NCBI GenBank assembly: GCA_001936135.1
Contig: CP012818.1
Coordinates: 2,418,001-2,482,000, forward strand
Reading direction: 5' to 3'
From: Saccharomycopsis fibuligera x Saccharomycopsis cf. fibuligera
Taxonomy: Eukaryota; Ascomycota; Saccharomycetes; Ascoideales; Saccharomycopsidaceae
Length of the DNA stretch: 64,000 bases
Within the stretch, counting starts at the first letter, position 1; each line of letters starts with the position of its first letter. Below are positions 1-9,248 of the stretch, piece by piece. The position numbers and the translations under genes were made by a program. The notes under the pieces are model-generated. The model had not been told where the DNA came from. It was given only the letters and a program-made list of their open reading frames with translations, and made no database searches.

Positions 1-40
1 TACTCATAATAACTAGATGACTTTTATTAGGACCCAAGTT

Positions 41-226
41 TCACCTTGAAGCAGTGTGCAGTGTACTTTTGCCAATCAGCGTCCTTTGCATTGGATTTCC
101 GTTGCGCATGCTTGGCTCCGGTCCTGCACTGCGGGCCTGTCTTGGACTGATAAAAAGCAGCGGTTTTCCCAACATCAGCACCAATATTGCAAATGAGACC
201 AGCACAGGAAGCAAAAGAAGAAGCAT
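41..226 (-). CDS. possible 61-aa single-pass membrane protein
   Basis: I do not recognise this ORF. It starts at an ATG on the minus strand, encodes 61 residues and ends 40 bases from the window edge. The first 28 residues form a hydrophobic stretch (MLLLLLPVLVSFAILVLMLG) followed by a basic, Pro/Arg/Ser-rich tail. This is the shape of a small membrane-anchored or tail-out protein. It would share a roughly 90-bp intergenic region with the divergent protease gene at 316. An overlapping minus-strand reading frame (27-245) has no such organisation. The short length and lack of a recognised family keep confidence low; it could be chance coding potential in a terminator region. Confidence 0.25.
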   Translation of the reverse strand: MLLLLLPVLVSFAILVLMLGKPLLFISPRQARSAGPEPSMRNGNPMQRTLIGKSTLHTASR

Positions 227-315
227 TTTGTCCAAACCTGAGCATTCTGTAAAAACTTTCAGTTTATCCTAAACTTTTACGTTACTATATTCACAAAAAG
301 CCAACCAAATTTTTG

Positions 316-1812
316 ATGATGCTTCTTCTTCGTGTGCTTGTGGGTCTCGTGTTACATCTAATGGCCGCTGCAGCCATGCCATTACCCCAACTTAACTTCC
401 ACAACATCAACAAGAGACAACTCAAATTACTCGAAAGAGATACAACTGAACACGGTTATGCGAGACTAAACTTCGATGTGGTTAAACGTGAAGAGCTTGG
501 AGAAATTGAACAATTCTCTTTACAAAATTACAAATCTCTTTACTATTTGGTCAATGTTGCCCTTGGCACTCCTCGCCAACTGGTGAGAGTAATGTTGGAC
601 ACTGGTAGTGCTGATTTGATTGTTGAATCGGTGAACAACCCAGTTTGTTTGCCTACAGAAGATAGTGCTAAAGTTTTGAAGCAAAATGAAGCAGCTGGCA
701 CTAACAGTACCTCTTCATCATCAAAGAGAAGCTTGTCTAAGAGAAAAAATATTATTCCTGATAGTGGCCCAATGTTACAGAAGAGAAAAAATATTATCAG
801 TGAAAAACTGCTTTCTTCCACTGGCACTGATGGTGTTCAAAACAAAGCCACTAGTTCTAGCACCTCAAATAAGATTAATTGCTTTGCTAATGGCTTTTTT
901 GCCGGTAACTTATCGCTGTCCTTTAACCTCAATACATCTGACTCAATGACCATAATATACGGTGATAACCAACAATCTCAGGGTCATTATGCTACAGAAG
1001 ACGCATCCATTGGTGATATCAATCTCAAAAGTTTAAATTTTGGCCTCATTGAGTCCGGTGACACATCACTTGGAGTTTTGGGAATTGGCCCAAAACAATT
1101 ACAGCTGACTTATTTATTCAAACAAAAAACATACAATCATGTTCCATATCAAATTGCACAACAACATAATTTACAAAAGGTGGCTTATTCTATAAGTTTA
1201 AGTGATTTACATGGTCAAAATGGGCTGATCTTGTTTGGGGCTGTGGATAAGTATAAATACACGGGGAATTTCGCAACTTTGCCATATGGCGATAGTGATG
1301 GATCTGCCGGATTTTATATTAATACCGACAATATTGAATTGCACTACGATGGAGCAAGCGGTGTCAATAGCACCAATAGCACTTTGTCCAAGCCAAACAC
1401 CAAGCACACGACATTGCTAGATACAGGCTCCACTCTCATCAGCTTACCACCAAGCGTTGTTAAGTCGATCCAAAATACTGTTCCTCATACTTCTGCAAAC
1501 AGTCATGGTCTAGTGGTTGATTGTTCAGTGCTTGAAAATGACAAAAATTACTTGTCTTTCACCTTCTCTGGCTCTGAGGGTAAAATCAACATTGATGTGC
1601 CGTTCAGACAAATGAATTTGACCACAGCAGCAACCGGGACTACTTGTACTTTGGGGATGTCTTCAAGTGATGACGACTCAGCTTTGACTTTGGGTGATCC
1701 ATTTTTTAGAAGTAGTTATGTGGTTTTCGATATGACGGATCAACAAATCAGTATTGCTAAAGTTAATCGTGGACAAGATGCTGTAAAAGAAGGAATTTAT
1801 ATTATTGGATGA
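316..1812 (+). CDS. secreted aspartyl protease with yapsin-like processing loop
   Basis: This is a pepsin-family (A1) aspartyl endoprotease of 498 residues, using the first of two consecutive ATGs; the frame also reads from an upstream TTG at 313, which is not a likely start. A signal peptide (about residues 1-20) precedes a short propeptide with dibasic KR sites near residues 33-34 and 57-58, typical of Kex2 maturation. The two catalytic motifs are clear: MLDTGSADLIV (Asp at about 95) and LLDTGSTLISL (Asp at about 369). Between the two N-terminal cysteines (about 111 and 189) lies a Ser/Asn/Lys-rich insertion of about 78 residues with three more KR pairs. Yapsins carry a similar loop that is cut during maturation. 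The C-terminus (KEGIYIIG) has no GPI-attachment signal, so the enzyme is predicted to be secreted, as in the SAP family. Assignment to one SAP/yapsin ortholog is not possible by eye. Confidence 0.9.
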   Translation: MMLLLRVLVGLVLHLMAAAAMPLPQLNFHNINKRQLKLLERDTTEHGYARLNFDVVKREELGEIEQFSLQNYKSLYYLVNVALGTPRQLVRVMLDTGSADLIVESVNNPVCLPTEDSAKVLKQNEAAGTNSTSSSSKRSLSKRKNIIPDSGPMLQKRKNIISEKLLSSTGTDGVQNKATSSSTSNKINCFANGFFAGNLSLSFNLNTSDSMTIIYGDNQQSQGHYATEDASIGDINLKSLNFGLIESGDTSLGVLGIGPKQLQLTYLFKQKTYNHVPYQIAQQHNLQKVAYSISLSDLHGQNGLILFGAVDKYKYTGNFATLPYGDSDGSAGFYINTDNIELHYDGASGVNSTNSTLSKPNTKHTTLLDTGSTLISLPPSVVKSIQNTVPHTSANSHGLVVDCSVLENDKNYLSFTFSGSEGKINIDVPFRQMNLTTAATGTTCTLGMSSSDDDSALTLGDPFFRSSYVVFDMTDQQISIAKVNRGQDAVKEGIYIIG

Positions 1813-2460
1813 TATGACACGTGGCTGCTATTTGTTGATACTTTTGTTTTGCAACTTTATTACTGCTGGTCAGATTGATATTGTTTGCGTAACAATGGTG
1901 CTGCTATTGCTCTCTATCATTACTCTTTCCATCACTCCCATTAAAAAATTTTATGGTTAATTTCTCGTTGAAGATCACTCTTTTTCTATTACTGAGTCTT
2001 GTTTTAACGGTTTTTTAAGTTTATCAGGTATAGTTTTAACTACCTCCTCATTTTTAGCTTTTGTTTCAACTCTTTTTTGCGGATTTTCTGGTTCAACACG
2101 CACCCAATTTAGCCGCTCATCTCATACACATTTTTACCCTACTCCAAACCTCAACTTCGATACTTCAATTTTCGCTAATTTTAATTATCCTTTTTTATAT
2201 CGTATAAGTCTATCTATCCCTTTATCTTCTTTTAATATATATGTTGCCTCGTTTGTACAATAGAGTAACTAATAGAATGTTGTTCGTTTCCACTAGACGG
2301 AAAAGTAAAAAAGAAAAAACAATTACCTAATTAATATTTCAAATTTCTGCGTTTATTATTTGGAATAAGTTCATCGGCTCATATTTAAATATGACAGACA
2401 GCTAGTCAATAATAACTATAGCTGACTAGAACTTTCCATTCATGTATGTTAAAAACAATC

Positions 2461-2573
2461 AAAATTGGCCCGTCATGTTCATGCTGGCTATCTTCAATGC
2501 TCTATGTTCTTGTGATTTAATGATGGGTTGGCCCGAAACTTCATGGTGAGAAGATGTTTTCGGGGCCAATTTT
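2461..2573. repeat. 11-bp inverted repeat with nested near-repeat
   Basis: AAAATTGGCCC at 2461-2471 is the exact reverse complement of GGGCCAATTTT at 2563-2573. Inside this pair, GGCCCGAAAC at about 2530 pairs imperfectly with GTTTTCGGGGCC at about 2556-2567. The right-hand arm can therefore pair with either left partner. The element lies between two convergent genes. It could be a structured RNA, a bidirectional terminator or a MITE remnant; nothing in the sequence decides this. Confidence 0.5.
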
Positions 2574-2641
2574 TGTACTGGTGCCTGTTTTGGGTATTGC
2601 AAGTTTATGAATTCACCGATGATAAATAAGTTTCATTATAT

Positions 2642-2677
2642 ATTGCACTTTGAATTGCACTTTGAATTGCACTTTGA
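2642..2677. repeat. 12-bp tandem repeat, three copies
   Basis: The unit ATTGCACTTTGA occurs three times head to tail with no mismatches, followed by a partial ATTGAAG. This is a short minisatellite in the intergenic region downstream of HSH49. No function is apparent. Confidence 0.85.
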
Positions 2678-2811
2678 ATTGAAGAACTGTATATAAAACA
2701 GTCTTCCTGGTTATATATTAGCTTTAAACACTAAATTAGCCTTATCCGTTTGATGTAAACAGCTAATCACGACTAAACCAGCAATAATCGAAAACCTTTT
2801 TGTTGTAACTA

Positions 2812-3693
2812 CTACCCAACATACTGGCTGCCTAGTCGTATATTACCAAAATTTGCTCCTTGAGAATTGAACTGAGGCTGCTGTTGCTGCTGCAATAAAC
2901 TTTGGTGATTATTATCAATACCGCCACCATTAGTCACTCCATGAAAGACAGAATAATGATTCTTTTTTGCCTGTTGTGCCAATTTTCTTTCTGCTTCATC
3001 ACCATGTCTTTCTCTCTGTTTGGTTTTTCTACTTGCCCCGATTTTCTTGTACGCGTAATTCACTTTAACAATTTTATTCATCAAATATTGTCCGTCCATT
3101 TCAGCAATTGCTTTATCACTGCTTTCAAAATCAATAAATGATAAAAACCCATACCCTTTCGATCTGCCTTGTTCATCTCTAACCACGGTGGGCCGTTTGA
3201 TAAGAGCACCAAAGCGAGAGAACGTACTATAGAGAAAATTTTCATCAATTAGCTCATCCAAATTACCAATGAATAAATTAGCGCCAACGTCGATAATTTT
3301 AGCAGAGTCTATTAAATCTGTTATCGTGCCAGTATTGCCACCTGCTGTTGTTACTGATGGTGATGGGGATGGCGCAGTGCCGGCAATATTTCCAATAGAA
3401 TCAACACCACTTCCAGAATTAGCCTTCTTAACTCTTATATTCTTCCCAAACAATACAATGCCATTCATTATATCTTCAGCATATTTAGCGTCACCAATGT
3501 TTTTGAATTCAACAAAACCATAACCTTGATGAGTTTGTGTTATACGATCTTTGGGAATATTGATGTTTTTCACAGGTCCAACTTGAAGAAATAATTCAAA
3601 TAGGATTAACTCATCAGTTTTTTCGTCAAGGTTGCCAACATAGATGGTGGCATCTTGGTTTCTTTCTGATTCAGCTGTTCGTTTTAATAGCAT
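2812..3693 (-). CDS. HSH49: U2 snRNP SF3b subunit 4 (two RRMs)
   Basis: SF3b4/Hsh49 contacts U2 snRNP and pre-mRNA near the branch site in early spliceosomes. The 293-aa protein has two RNA recognition motifs. RRM1 spans about residues 16-92, with RNP2 IYVGNL at 17-22 and RNP1 GYGFVEF at 57-63. RRM2 spans about 138-215, with RNP2 LFIGNL and RNP1 GYGFLSF at 180-186. The tail after RRM2 (RERHGDEAERKLAQQ) matches the conserved SF3b4 element that follows RRM2 in many species. The linker between the RRMs (about 92-137) is longer than in S. cerevisiae Hsh49 (213 aa) and is Gly/Ser/Thr-rich. A short poly-Gln run lies near residue 268. No intron is visible. Confidence 0.9.
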   Translation of the reverse strand: MLLKRTAESERNQDATIYVGNLDEKTDELILFELFLQVGPVKNINIPKDRITQTHQGYGFVEFKNIGDAKYAEDIMNGIVLFGKNIRVKKANSGSGVDSIGNIAGTAPSPSPSVTTAGGNTGTITDLIDSAKIIDVGANLFIGNLDELIDENFLYSTFSRFGALIKRPTVVRDEQGRSKGYGFLSFIDFESSDKAIAEMDGQYLMNKIVKVNYAYKKIGASRKTKQRERHGDEAERKLAQQAKKNHYSVFHGVTNGGGIDNNHQSLLQQQQQPQFNSQGANFGNIRLGSQYVG

Positions 3694-4684
3694 GGTTCTT
3701 ATAATTTGCTATTGGTGTTACGATTAATTTTGCTATTATATCCGTTGTTAGCACAATATTATGATTGAATAATGTTTTTAAATGAGCTAATATTGTATTC
3801 AAAACAATGGAATAACAGAATTTCTTTAAAACGATCTTTATCTATCCAAAATGCTGAGCAGTAGTTCTATAAACAGTACTACATTTATTCTATTCTTCAA
3901 AGCATCGCGAACATTGCATATTAGGAAATTTTGACATTACCCGGGCCAATGATTGCAATTTCCGGGGTTGAAATGCTGGCCTGCTTCAGCATGCATGTTC
4001 CAAATCAAAAGTGCACAAATATACTAACTCGTATGAATTTTATGAACGCTTTTTACATCGGAAAAAAGAAAAAAAAAGAAAAAAAAAACCAATGCTACCA
4101 TTACTCTTCTTAATTATCTGGTCAAAGAGTGGAAAAAAGTTTCTTTTCCTTGTCAGTTGTATTTAGTTCTACGTGTAAACAAGATAAAGTGTTGAACATA
4201 AATGCATCGTGATTAACAACCACAATATCCTGTATTTGATCTGATATACATCTAAAAAAGAATGTACTTGTGAGAAAAAGTTAGTCAATTTAGTATTATA
4301 TATACAGTAAGTGAAACAGAAAAAGCCCTTTTTCCCTTGCCTCCTTTACTTTAAATAGAATCATTTTCTGTTTCAACTATATGCGCTATTTTTTCACCTA
4401 TCTTGGTCCTAATACAAAAATTTTTTTAACATACCAAATTAATTATTTTATCTTATTTTGAGTTTTCTGTTGCTTTTATACATTTTATAGGGAAAAAATT
4501 TTAACATTCAAAAATATATGCATATAAGTATTCAATATGGCAACGAGTCGTTTTTTTATATGATAATTCTATCAAAATGGGTTAAACTTCAACAAAGGAT
4601 AAGTCAAATAATTGCTTGTCGTAGCTTAGCTGGTCATTATAAATTTGATAGTCATGAACTTTAGGCCACGAGATATTATCTGTA

Positions 4685-4735
4685 TATAGTTGATATGGAC
4701 CTTTTTTCACACACAGAGTCGATTTATCAACTATA
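4685..4735. repeat. 11-bp perfect inverted repeat (hairpin)
   Basis: TATAGTTGATA at 4685-4695 is the exact reverse complement of TATCAACTATA at 4725-4735, with a 29-nt loop. AT-rich hairpins of this size arise by chance fairly often in AT-rich DNA, so no role is claimed. Confidence 0.6.
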
Positions 4736-4986
4736 GAAATGATAGAAATTAATCTTGCAAACTTGTCTATATAGCATATATAGTGTAGTTCAATTGTTAT
4801 AATATAGGGGAAACTAATATAAGCAAAAAAGCCAAAAGTATTGCCGATTTAGTAGTTTTTTCGGATTTGAGATAGATCTAGAGATCATGATTTTGATAAT
4901 CATTGCTTTTGTTTTAGTATGTTTTGCTGTTGATATCGACAGATAAAAAGAAAAGGTCTCACTTCAGTACCATCTTCCACTCACTA

Positions 4987-5003
4987 AGATAACGGTGTTA
5001 TCT
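4987..5003. repeat. 7-bp-arm palindrome with 3-nt centre
   Basis: AGATAAC-GGT-GTTATCT is a perfect short inverted repeat. Palindromes like this can be binding sites for dimeric zinc-cluster factors or small RNA hairpins; neither is supported further. Confidence 0.6.
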
Positions 5004-5757
5004 AACCCATTAGCGCGGTGATGTAGTAAACAAGTCTAGGAATCGGAACTGTTTTCCATTTGAAGTCCTTGTCGTGCAGTAGATGAGTGTGCCTCTTCTG
5101 AAATCTTAGGTAGCTGTCGATCTGAAATAATTCTCTGGTATCGCTTGTTGAAAGGTTGAAGCTCCCTTAGCTCAATTCTTTATATGTATGTGATTTTTTT
5201 TTTTTATAAGGCTTTATTGGTCTAGAACTTAATGTCCATCATAGATCTATATATTTGTATCATTATACAATACTATCTGTAGTATAAACGGGGTGGTGAT
5301 CACTGTCTAAGCTCCAATATTCTAATATTCTAGACTGATCCTCAAACCATTGGTTCTTCTTGGACCAATATTTTTCTGTCCAAAAGATCACATACAGCTC
5401 ATGGACTACTTATAAATTTCTTGATGCTTCTCTATTCTAATATACTTGTTTTTTTTCTTAAAAATCCTTTTATTTTTCTTTCTTTTTCTTTTCTTCTTTT
5501 TTCTTTTTTTTTGTTTTTTTCTAAAATTTAACAACTATATAACGATATTGGGTTGAACCGTGTTTAAATAATAATGGGACTAAATACAAAACATAATAAC
5601 ATTGTGCTATAAGTAGTGGTAAATATGCATATTGAGACAAAGCTGCAGATCCTGAATACGGCTATTTCGTGACTGTATCTCTCTATCTGTTGTTCTAGAA
5701 CTCAATTTTCATCCTAAATCCAAGTATTTGAATCGTTATTTCACAACATCACGTGAT

Positions 5758-5830
5758 GCCCTTATGGCCAAGTTGGTAAGGCGCTACACTAGTAATGTAG
5801 CGATCCTCAGTTCGAATCTGAGTGAGGGCA
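5758..5830 (+). tRNA. tRNA-Thr (anticodon AGU)
   Basis: A 73-nt tRNA. The acceptor arms GCCCTTA/TGAGGGC pair, with one G-U. The D arm contains AGTTGGTAAGGC. The anticodon stem CTACA/TGTAG encloses the loop CTAGTAA with anticodon AGT (5791-5793). The T arm is CTCAG-TTCGAAT-CTGAG and the discriminator base is A. There is no intron and CCA is not encoded, as in eukaryotes. A run of eight or more T starting at about 5836 is the Pol III terminator. The same tRNA occurs inverted at about 33275-33348. After A-to-I editing the AGU anticodon reads ACU, ACC and ACA. Confidence 0.97.
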
Positions 5831-6522
5831 ACGCATTTTTTTTTGGCATTTGTCTATGTGCCTATATCTCTTCGCTGACAATATCACTCTTAAAACTGTG
5901 TATTCTCTCATAATCTACAATAATGGTGGTTTGTTTATCGATTTTTCATATGGATGTTTTATACTTCTGCCAGAAAATAAAGAACTCTTTTATTGCAAAA
6001 TACTGTAATCTCTTGAAGCAACATTTGTGTTAAGGCAATACAAAAGTCGAAAAGTAAGGAAAATACAAGAAATACGAAAAAAGATAGAGCAAAACTGCTG
6101 TACTTCTCAAAACGTGATGTAATGAAATAATAACACTAACAATAACAATAAATAAAAATAATTGCCAAAATATTAATTTTTGACAATTAAGCAAAACCAT
6201 AATGACCACAATGGGGGAACAAAAGTAAAAAATGACTAAGTAGTAGTAAGATAGTAAGACAGTAAGACATTATACAAAACAAAGAGAAAAAAAAAAAAGC
6301 AAAACATGAATGAAGGGAACAAAAAAAAAAACAAAAAAAAAGGCAAAAAAGTTGAAACAATAATTGAACAGAACACGTAAAAAAATAAATACCACAAAAT
6401 ACTATACTAAAGAGACATGATTGAGAATTGAGAGAAACACAAGAAACATATAAAAATGCCAACAAATATAAAGCAACAAAAATGTAGTTTCTTTTCACTT
6501 TGACATTGCAAAGATCTTTTCT
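5831..6522. other. intergenic region, tRNA-Thr / CCR4 3' side
   Basis: About 690 bp downstream of the tRNA and of the CCR4 stop. The part nearest CCR4 (6180-6520) is strongly A-rich on the plus strand, hence a T-rich 3' flank for CCR4. A frame at 6187-6498 translates only to Phe/Leu/Cys low complexity and is not a gene. The region probably holds the CCR4 3' UTR and poly(A) signals. Confidence 0.6.
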
Positions 6523-8748
6523 TCATATTTTTCTTGACCTGTTTTTGCTGTTACTATTGCCGCTGTTGTTATTGTTATTTTTAGAATCATTCTTAAACTT
6601 CAATTCAGTAATTAATGCGATATGGTCAGATGGATGATTTTGATCGGGAAACCCGACCAAGTCAGTCAAATAATCATCTTTAATTTTACCTAACATTCCC
6701 TTAACTTCAAGTCCAAGAGTGTTATACCAAATATAATCAATAACTTCAGTAAACGATGGAGTAAAATTAGTAAATGGTAATTCACCAATTTCACTATATG
6801 CAGATTTGAATTGAAATGGTTGAGTAAAACCTTCAGCGGTGTATTTACCGTAATCAACTCCCCGGAAATCGGGATGATCGGAACAAGTACCGCTAGACAA
6901 CAATCTGTAAACTGCACTATGGATTTGGGAATTGAAATCACCACAAATAATAATTGGTACATTTAAGAAATCTCTTAAATTTCCGCCAGAGTTTCTAGAG
7001 TATTTTTTGCACAAGTTCTGCAATTCTTCCAAAAGAACAGCTACTTGTAATGTCTTGACATCGTTAAATGCTGGGTCCCAGTGTAGATGTGTATTCACCA
7101 CAATGACTCTATTTTTTGTGTCTTGATGTTCCAAATAACCGATTACTGCAACGTTATCCTTATTAGTGAATCTACTGAACACATCCTCAGTTTTTTTGAA
7201 ACGTTCGTTATTCAAAAGCACTGAAGAGTAGTCTATTGTCACTTTATCAACAAGATTAAATTTAGAAGTCTTGTAAAAAATTGCACACCCGTCCACTTTT
7301 TTACCATCCATGCCGCCTCTTCTTGCTCTTCCCTTGTTATGAAAAATTCCTTTATAACCTTTTGCCTTCATTATTGGTACCCATGAATCATCAAATGATT
7401 GAGTTTCTACTTCTTGTAAACATACTAAATCACAATTGGTTTCTGTGACTTCTTGGAAAATCTTCTTTTTACGATAGTCCCAATTTAACGCCCATGATGG
7501 TGTATAGCCATAAAGTTTGGTAGTAGCATAATGATGACAAAGAGTATTGTAACTGAGAATAGAAAATGTCGACTTGTCATTAGTGCTGAATTGAATTTTA
7601 TCATTCTCAGTTAATTCACCATCATTGTTAACCGAAATCCATTTTCTTAAACTGTGCAAGTCACTTATGATATTATCTTTTCTAGCAGGATTATTATCTC
7701 TCAAGTACGCAATAAGTTCTTTACAACCTTTTTCGGCAATAATTTTGGCATAATTGGCATTGAACGGATTGCCTTCAATACCCAAAAACAACAAATCACT
7801 CAAATTGCCAAAGTCAAATGGTAAATCAGAAATTCTGTTATCAAATATGTAGAGGTATTTTAAAGAGCTCAACTGATTCATTTCCTTTGGCAAACTGGTC
7901 AATTTGTTGTTCGATAAATCCAAAACACGAAGGAATCTGAGTTTTTTGATTTCTGGAGGTATGCTGGTCAAATTATTGTTGTTCAAATATAGTTTAGTTA
8001 AAAATTGGTATTTGGAAAACAATTTTGAGGAAACATTAAAAATTCCTTGGGTAGAAAAATCCAAAGAAGACCAATATTGTTTGCTTGGCTCAACTTCCAA
8101 ATGTTTAGTCTTTTTGTAATTTTCTTGTTCTTTTAGTAAATCTTCATCATTGAGCTTAAAGTCAAGCTTGAAAGGATCATCAAGTTTTTTACTTGTAGTA
8201 GCAGTGCCACTACCAGTGCTATTGCTGACATTACTAGCAGCATTCAATTTGTCTTTTTCGTTTTGCAGTTGCAATAACTCAGTGGTAGCGTCAACTAAAG
8301 TGGAACCGCTCGACAAGTCGAATTCATTGGGACCATTGAGCACCGAATTGAACTTTTTGATATTACCCAATTTCAAGTTCTTAGCATAAGCCTTTGCATA
8401 AAAATGTGGAGCATTAGCGCGCCTAGAAATATGAGAAAGAGTCAATTGCTGTTTCCAGTAATCTGTGTTTTGCAACTTGTCATCTAACTGGATAGAGTAG
8501 GTTTCTTGAAAGGAGATATTGTTATTGATGTTACTATTATTATTGCTGTTATTATTGCTGAGATTGTTTGAATTGTTGGTGTGGATATTAGCAGCGGCAA
8601 CTGTGTATTGAAGAGCATCTGGATGAAGCTGCTGCTGCTGTTGTTGCTGCTGAAGCTGCTGCTGGGCGTGGGCCAAGGGGTGGTGATGCAGGTGATGGTG
8701 ATGGCTGTTCAAGTAAGGGCCGTCTTTCAGTTCCAGGAGCACATCCAT
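6523..8748 (-). CDS. CCR4: CCR4-NOT deadenylase catalytic subunit
   Basis: Ccr4 is the 3'-5' poly(A) exonuclease of the cytoplasmic CCR4-NOT complex. The protein has 741 residues. The N-terminus is low complexity: His-rich at 16-23, poly-Gln around 29-40 and poly-Asn/Ser around 57-78. A leucine-rich repeat block at about 227-330, with LYLNNNNLTSIPPEI and LDLSNNKLTSLPKEM repeats, docks onto the NOT1-CAF1 module. The endonuclease/exonuclease/phosphatase domain spans about 394-718. It shows the expected catalytic residues: Asn401 in SYNTL, Glu446 in LQEVE, His554 in NTHLHW, Asp604/Asn606 in GDFNS and Asp708/His709 in PSDHI. Length and domain order match fungal Ccr4. The start is the first ATG; the region to the divergent COQ2 start is 500 bp. 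Confidence 0.95.
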   Translation of the reverse strand: MDVLLELKDGPYLNSHHHHLHHHPLAHAQQQLQQQQQQQQLHPDALQYTVAAANIHTNNSNNLSNNNSNNNSNINNNISFQETYSIQLDDKLQNTDYWKQQLTLSHISRRANAPHFYAKAYAKNLKLGNIKKFNSVLNGPNEFDLSSGSTLVDATTELLQLQNEKDKLNAASNVSNSTGSGTATTSKKLDDPFKLDFKLNDEDLLKEQENYKKTKHLEVEPSKQYWSSLDFSTQGIFNVSSKLFSKYQFLTKLYLNNNNLTSIPPEIKKLRFLRVLDLSNNKLTSLPKEMNQLSSLKYLYIFDNRISDLPFDFGNLSDLLFLGIEGNPFNANYAKIIAEKGCKELIAYLRDNNPARKDNIISDLHSLRKWISVNNDGELTENDKIQFSTNDKSTFSILSYNTLCHHYATTKLYGYTPSWALNWDYRKKKIFQEVTETNCDLVCLQEVETQSFDDSWVPIMKAKGYKGIFHNKGRARRGGMDGKKVDGCAIFYKTSKFNLVDKVTIDYSSVLLNNERFKKTEDVFSRFTNKDNVAVIGYLEHQDTKNRVIVVNTHLHWDPAFNDVKTLQVAVLLEELQNLCKKYSRNSGGNLRDFLNVPIIICGDFNSQIHSAVYRLLSSGTCSDHPDFRGVDYGKYTAEGFTQPFQFKSAYSEIGELPFTNFTPSFTEVIDYIWYNTLGLEVKGMLGKIKDDYLTDLVGFPDQNHPSDHIALITELKFKNDSKNNNNNSGNSNSKNRSRKI

Positions 8749-9248
8749 GGCGGGGGCAAGGTGTAAGTATGAGAAGAATGTAATCTATGAGATTCCAATG
8801 GCTAATGGTGCTGTGGCAGGTGATAAATGTGTATTGTATCTCTTGCAGTTGTGTATTTTGCCATCGTGGTTTGCTTTCCAGTTCTGCTATTTTCCTATTT
8901 TCTTATTCTCTTGCTTCGTCAATGTTTTTAGTCTCGAGGAATCTCGAGAGTCATGTGATATATCAGCTGACCATAAGTTACCCTCTTTGTAAACACCTAA
9001 TAATGTTTAATGGCTTTCAAAAGCAGAAAGTGAGGGTTAATATCCTAAAAAGGGAACAATTCTCGAAATAGGGGTGAGATGAAATTGTCATTGCTGCCCA
9101 AAATACGCCAATCGCAGCGCTAAAAACCTTTCTAAGTACTCAAGAATTTCTCAATTCTGAAAAATCCACTCTCCTGTCACAATTATCCTGTCGATGTTCC
9201 AAGGTCTTTGTCCTTGACACCAATCCCTTCATTGCACATCACTTTTTA
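8749..9248. promoter_or_regulatory. shared divergent promoter, CCR4 / COQ2
   Basis: 500 bp between divergently transcribed CCR4 and COQ2. ATG-initiated frames here (for example from 8787) have no recognisable family. CTCGAG palindromic repeats occur at about 8934-8948 (TCTCGAGGAATCTCGAGAG). No canonical TATA box is apparent close to either start. Confidence 0.5.

Larger units (their letters stand above)
1813..2811. other. intergenic region, protease gene / HSH49 (convergent)
   Basis: About 1 kb between two convergent genes. It is AT-rich with pyrimidine tracts just after the protease stop. I see no credible ORF. It contains a 7-bp inverted repeat (CTAGTCA at 2402-2408 with TGACTAG at 2423-2429), a larger inverted repeat at 2461-2573, and a 12-bp triplicated repeat at 2642-2677, listed separately. 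Confidence 0.7.
3694..5757. other. 2-kb gene-poor region upstream of tRNA-Thr
   Basis: No convincing protein-coding ORF is present; a 60-codon frame at 3931 starts at TTG and ends in a poly-Lys artefact. The stretch is AT-rich and contains several short perfect inverted repeats (listed), an oxalate-like pyrimidine tract at about 5450-5525, and two segments of about 45-50 bp (near 5220-5268 and 5693-5742) that resemble each other at roughly three quarters of positions. The segment at about 4860-5180 is less AT-biased than its surroundings and could encode a non-coding RNA, but I recognise no snRNA, snoRNA, RNase P/MRP or SRP signature. Confidence 0.6.

Noticed and set aside
5218-5757. Possible solo-LTR remnant just upstream of tRNA-Thr: a segment starting TGTTGT and ending ACAACA about 10 bp before the tRNA, partly similar to a segment near 5220.
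   Set aside because: The similar stretch is under 50 bp in AT-rich DNA and no full-length LTR or target duplication is visible. Naming an element family would be a guess.
6187-6498. A 103-codon Cys/Phe/Leu-rich frame downstream of CCR4.
   Set aside because: It reads the complement of an A-rich 3' flank and resembles no protein.
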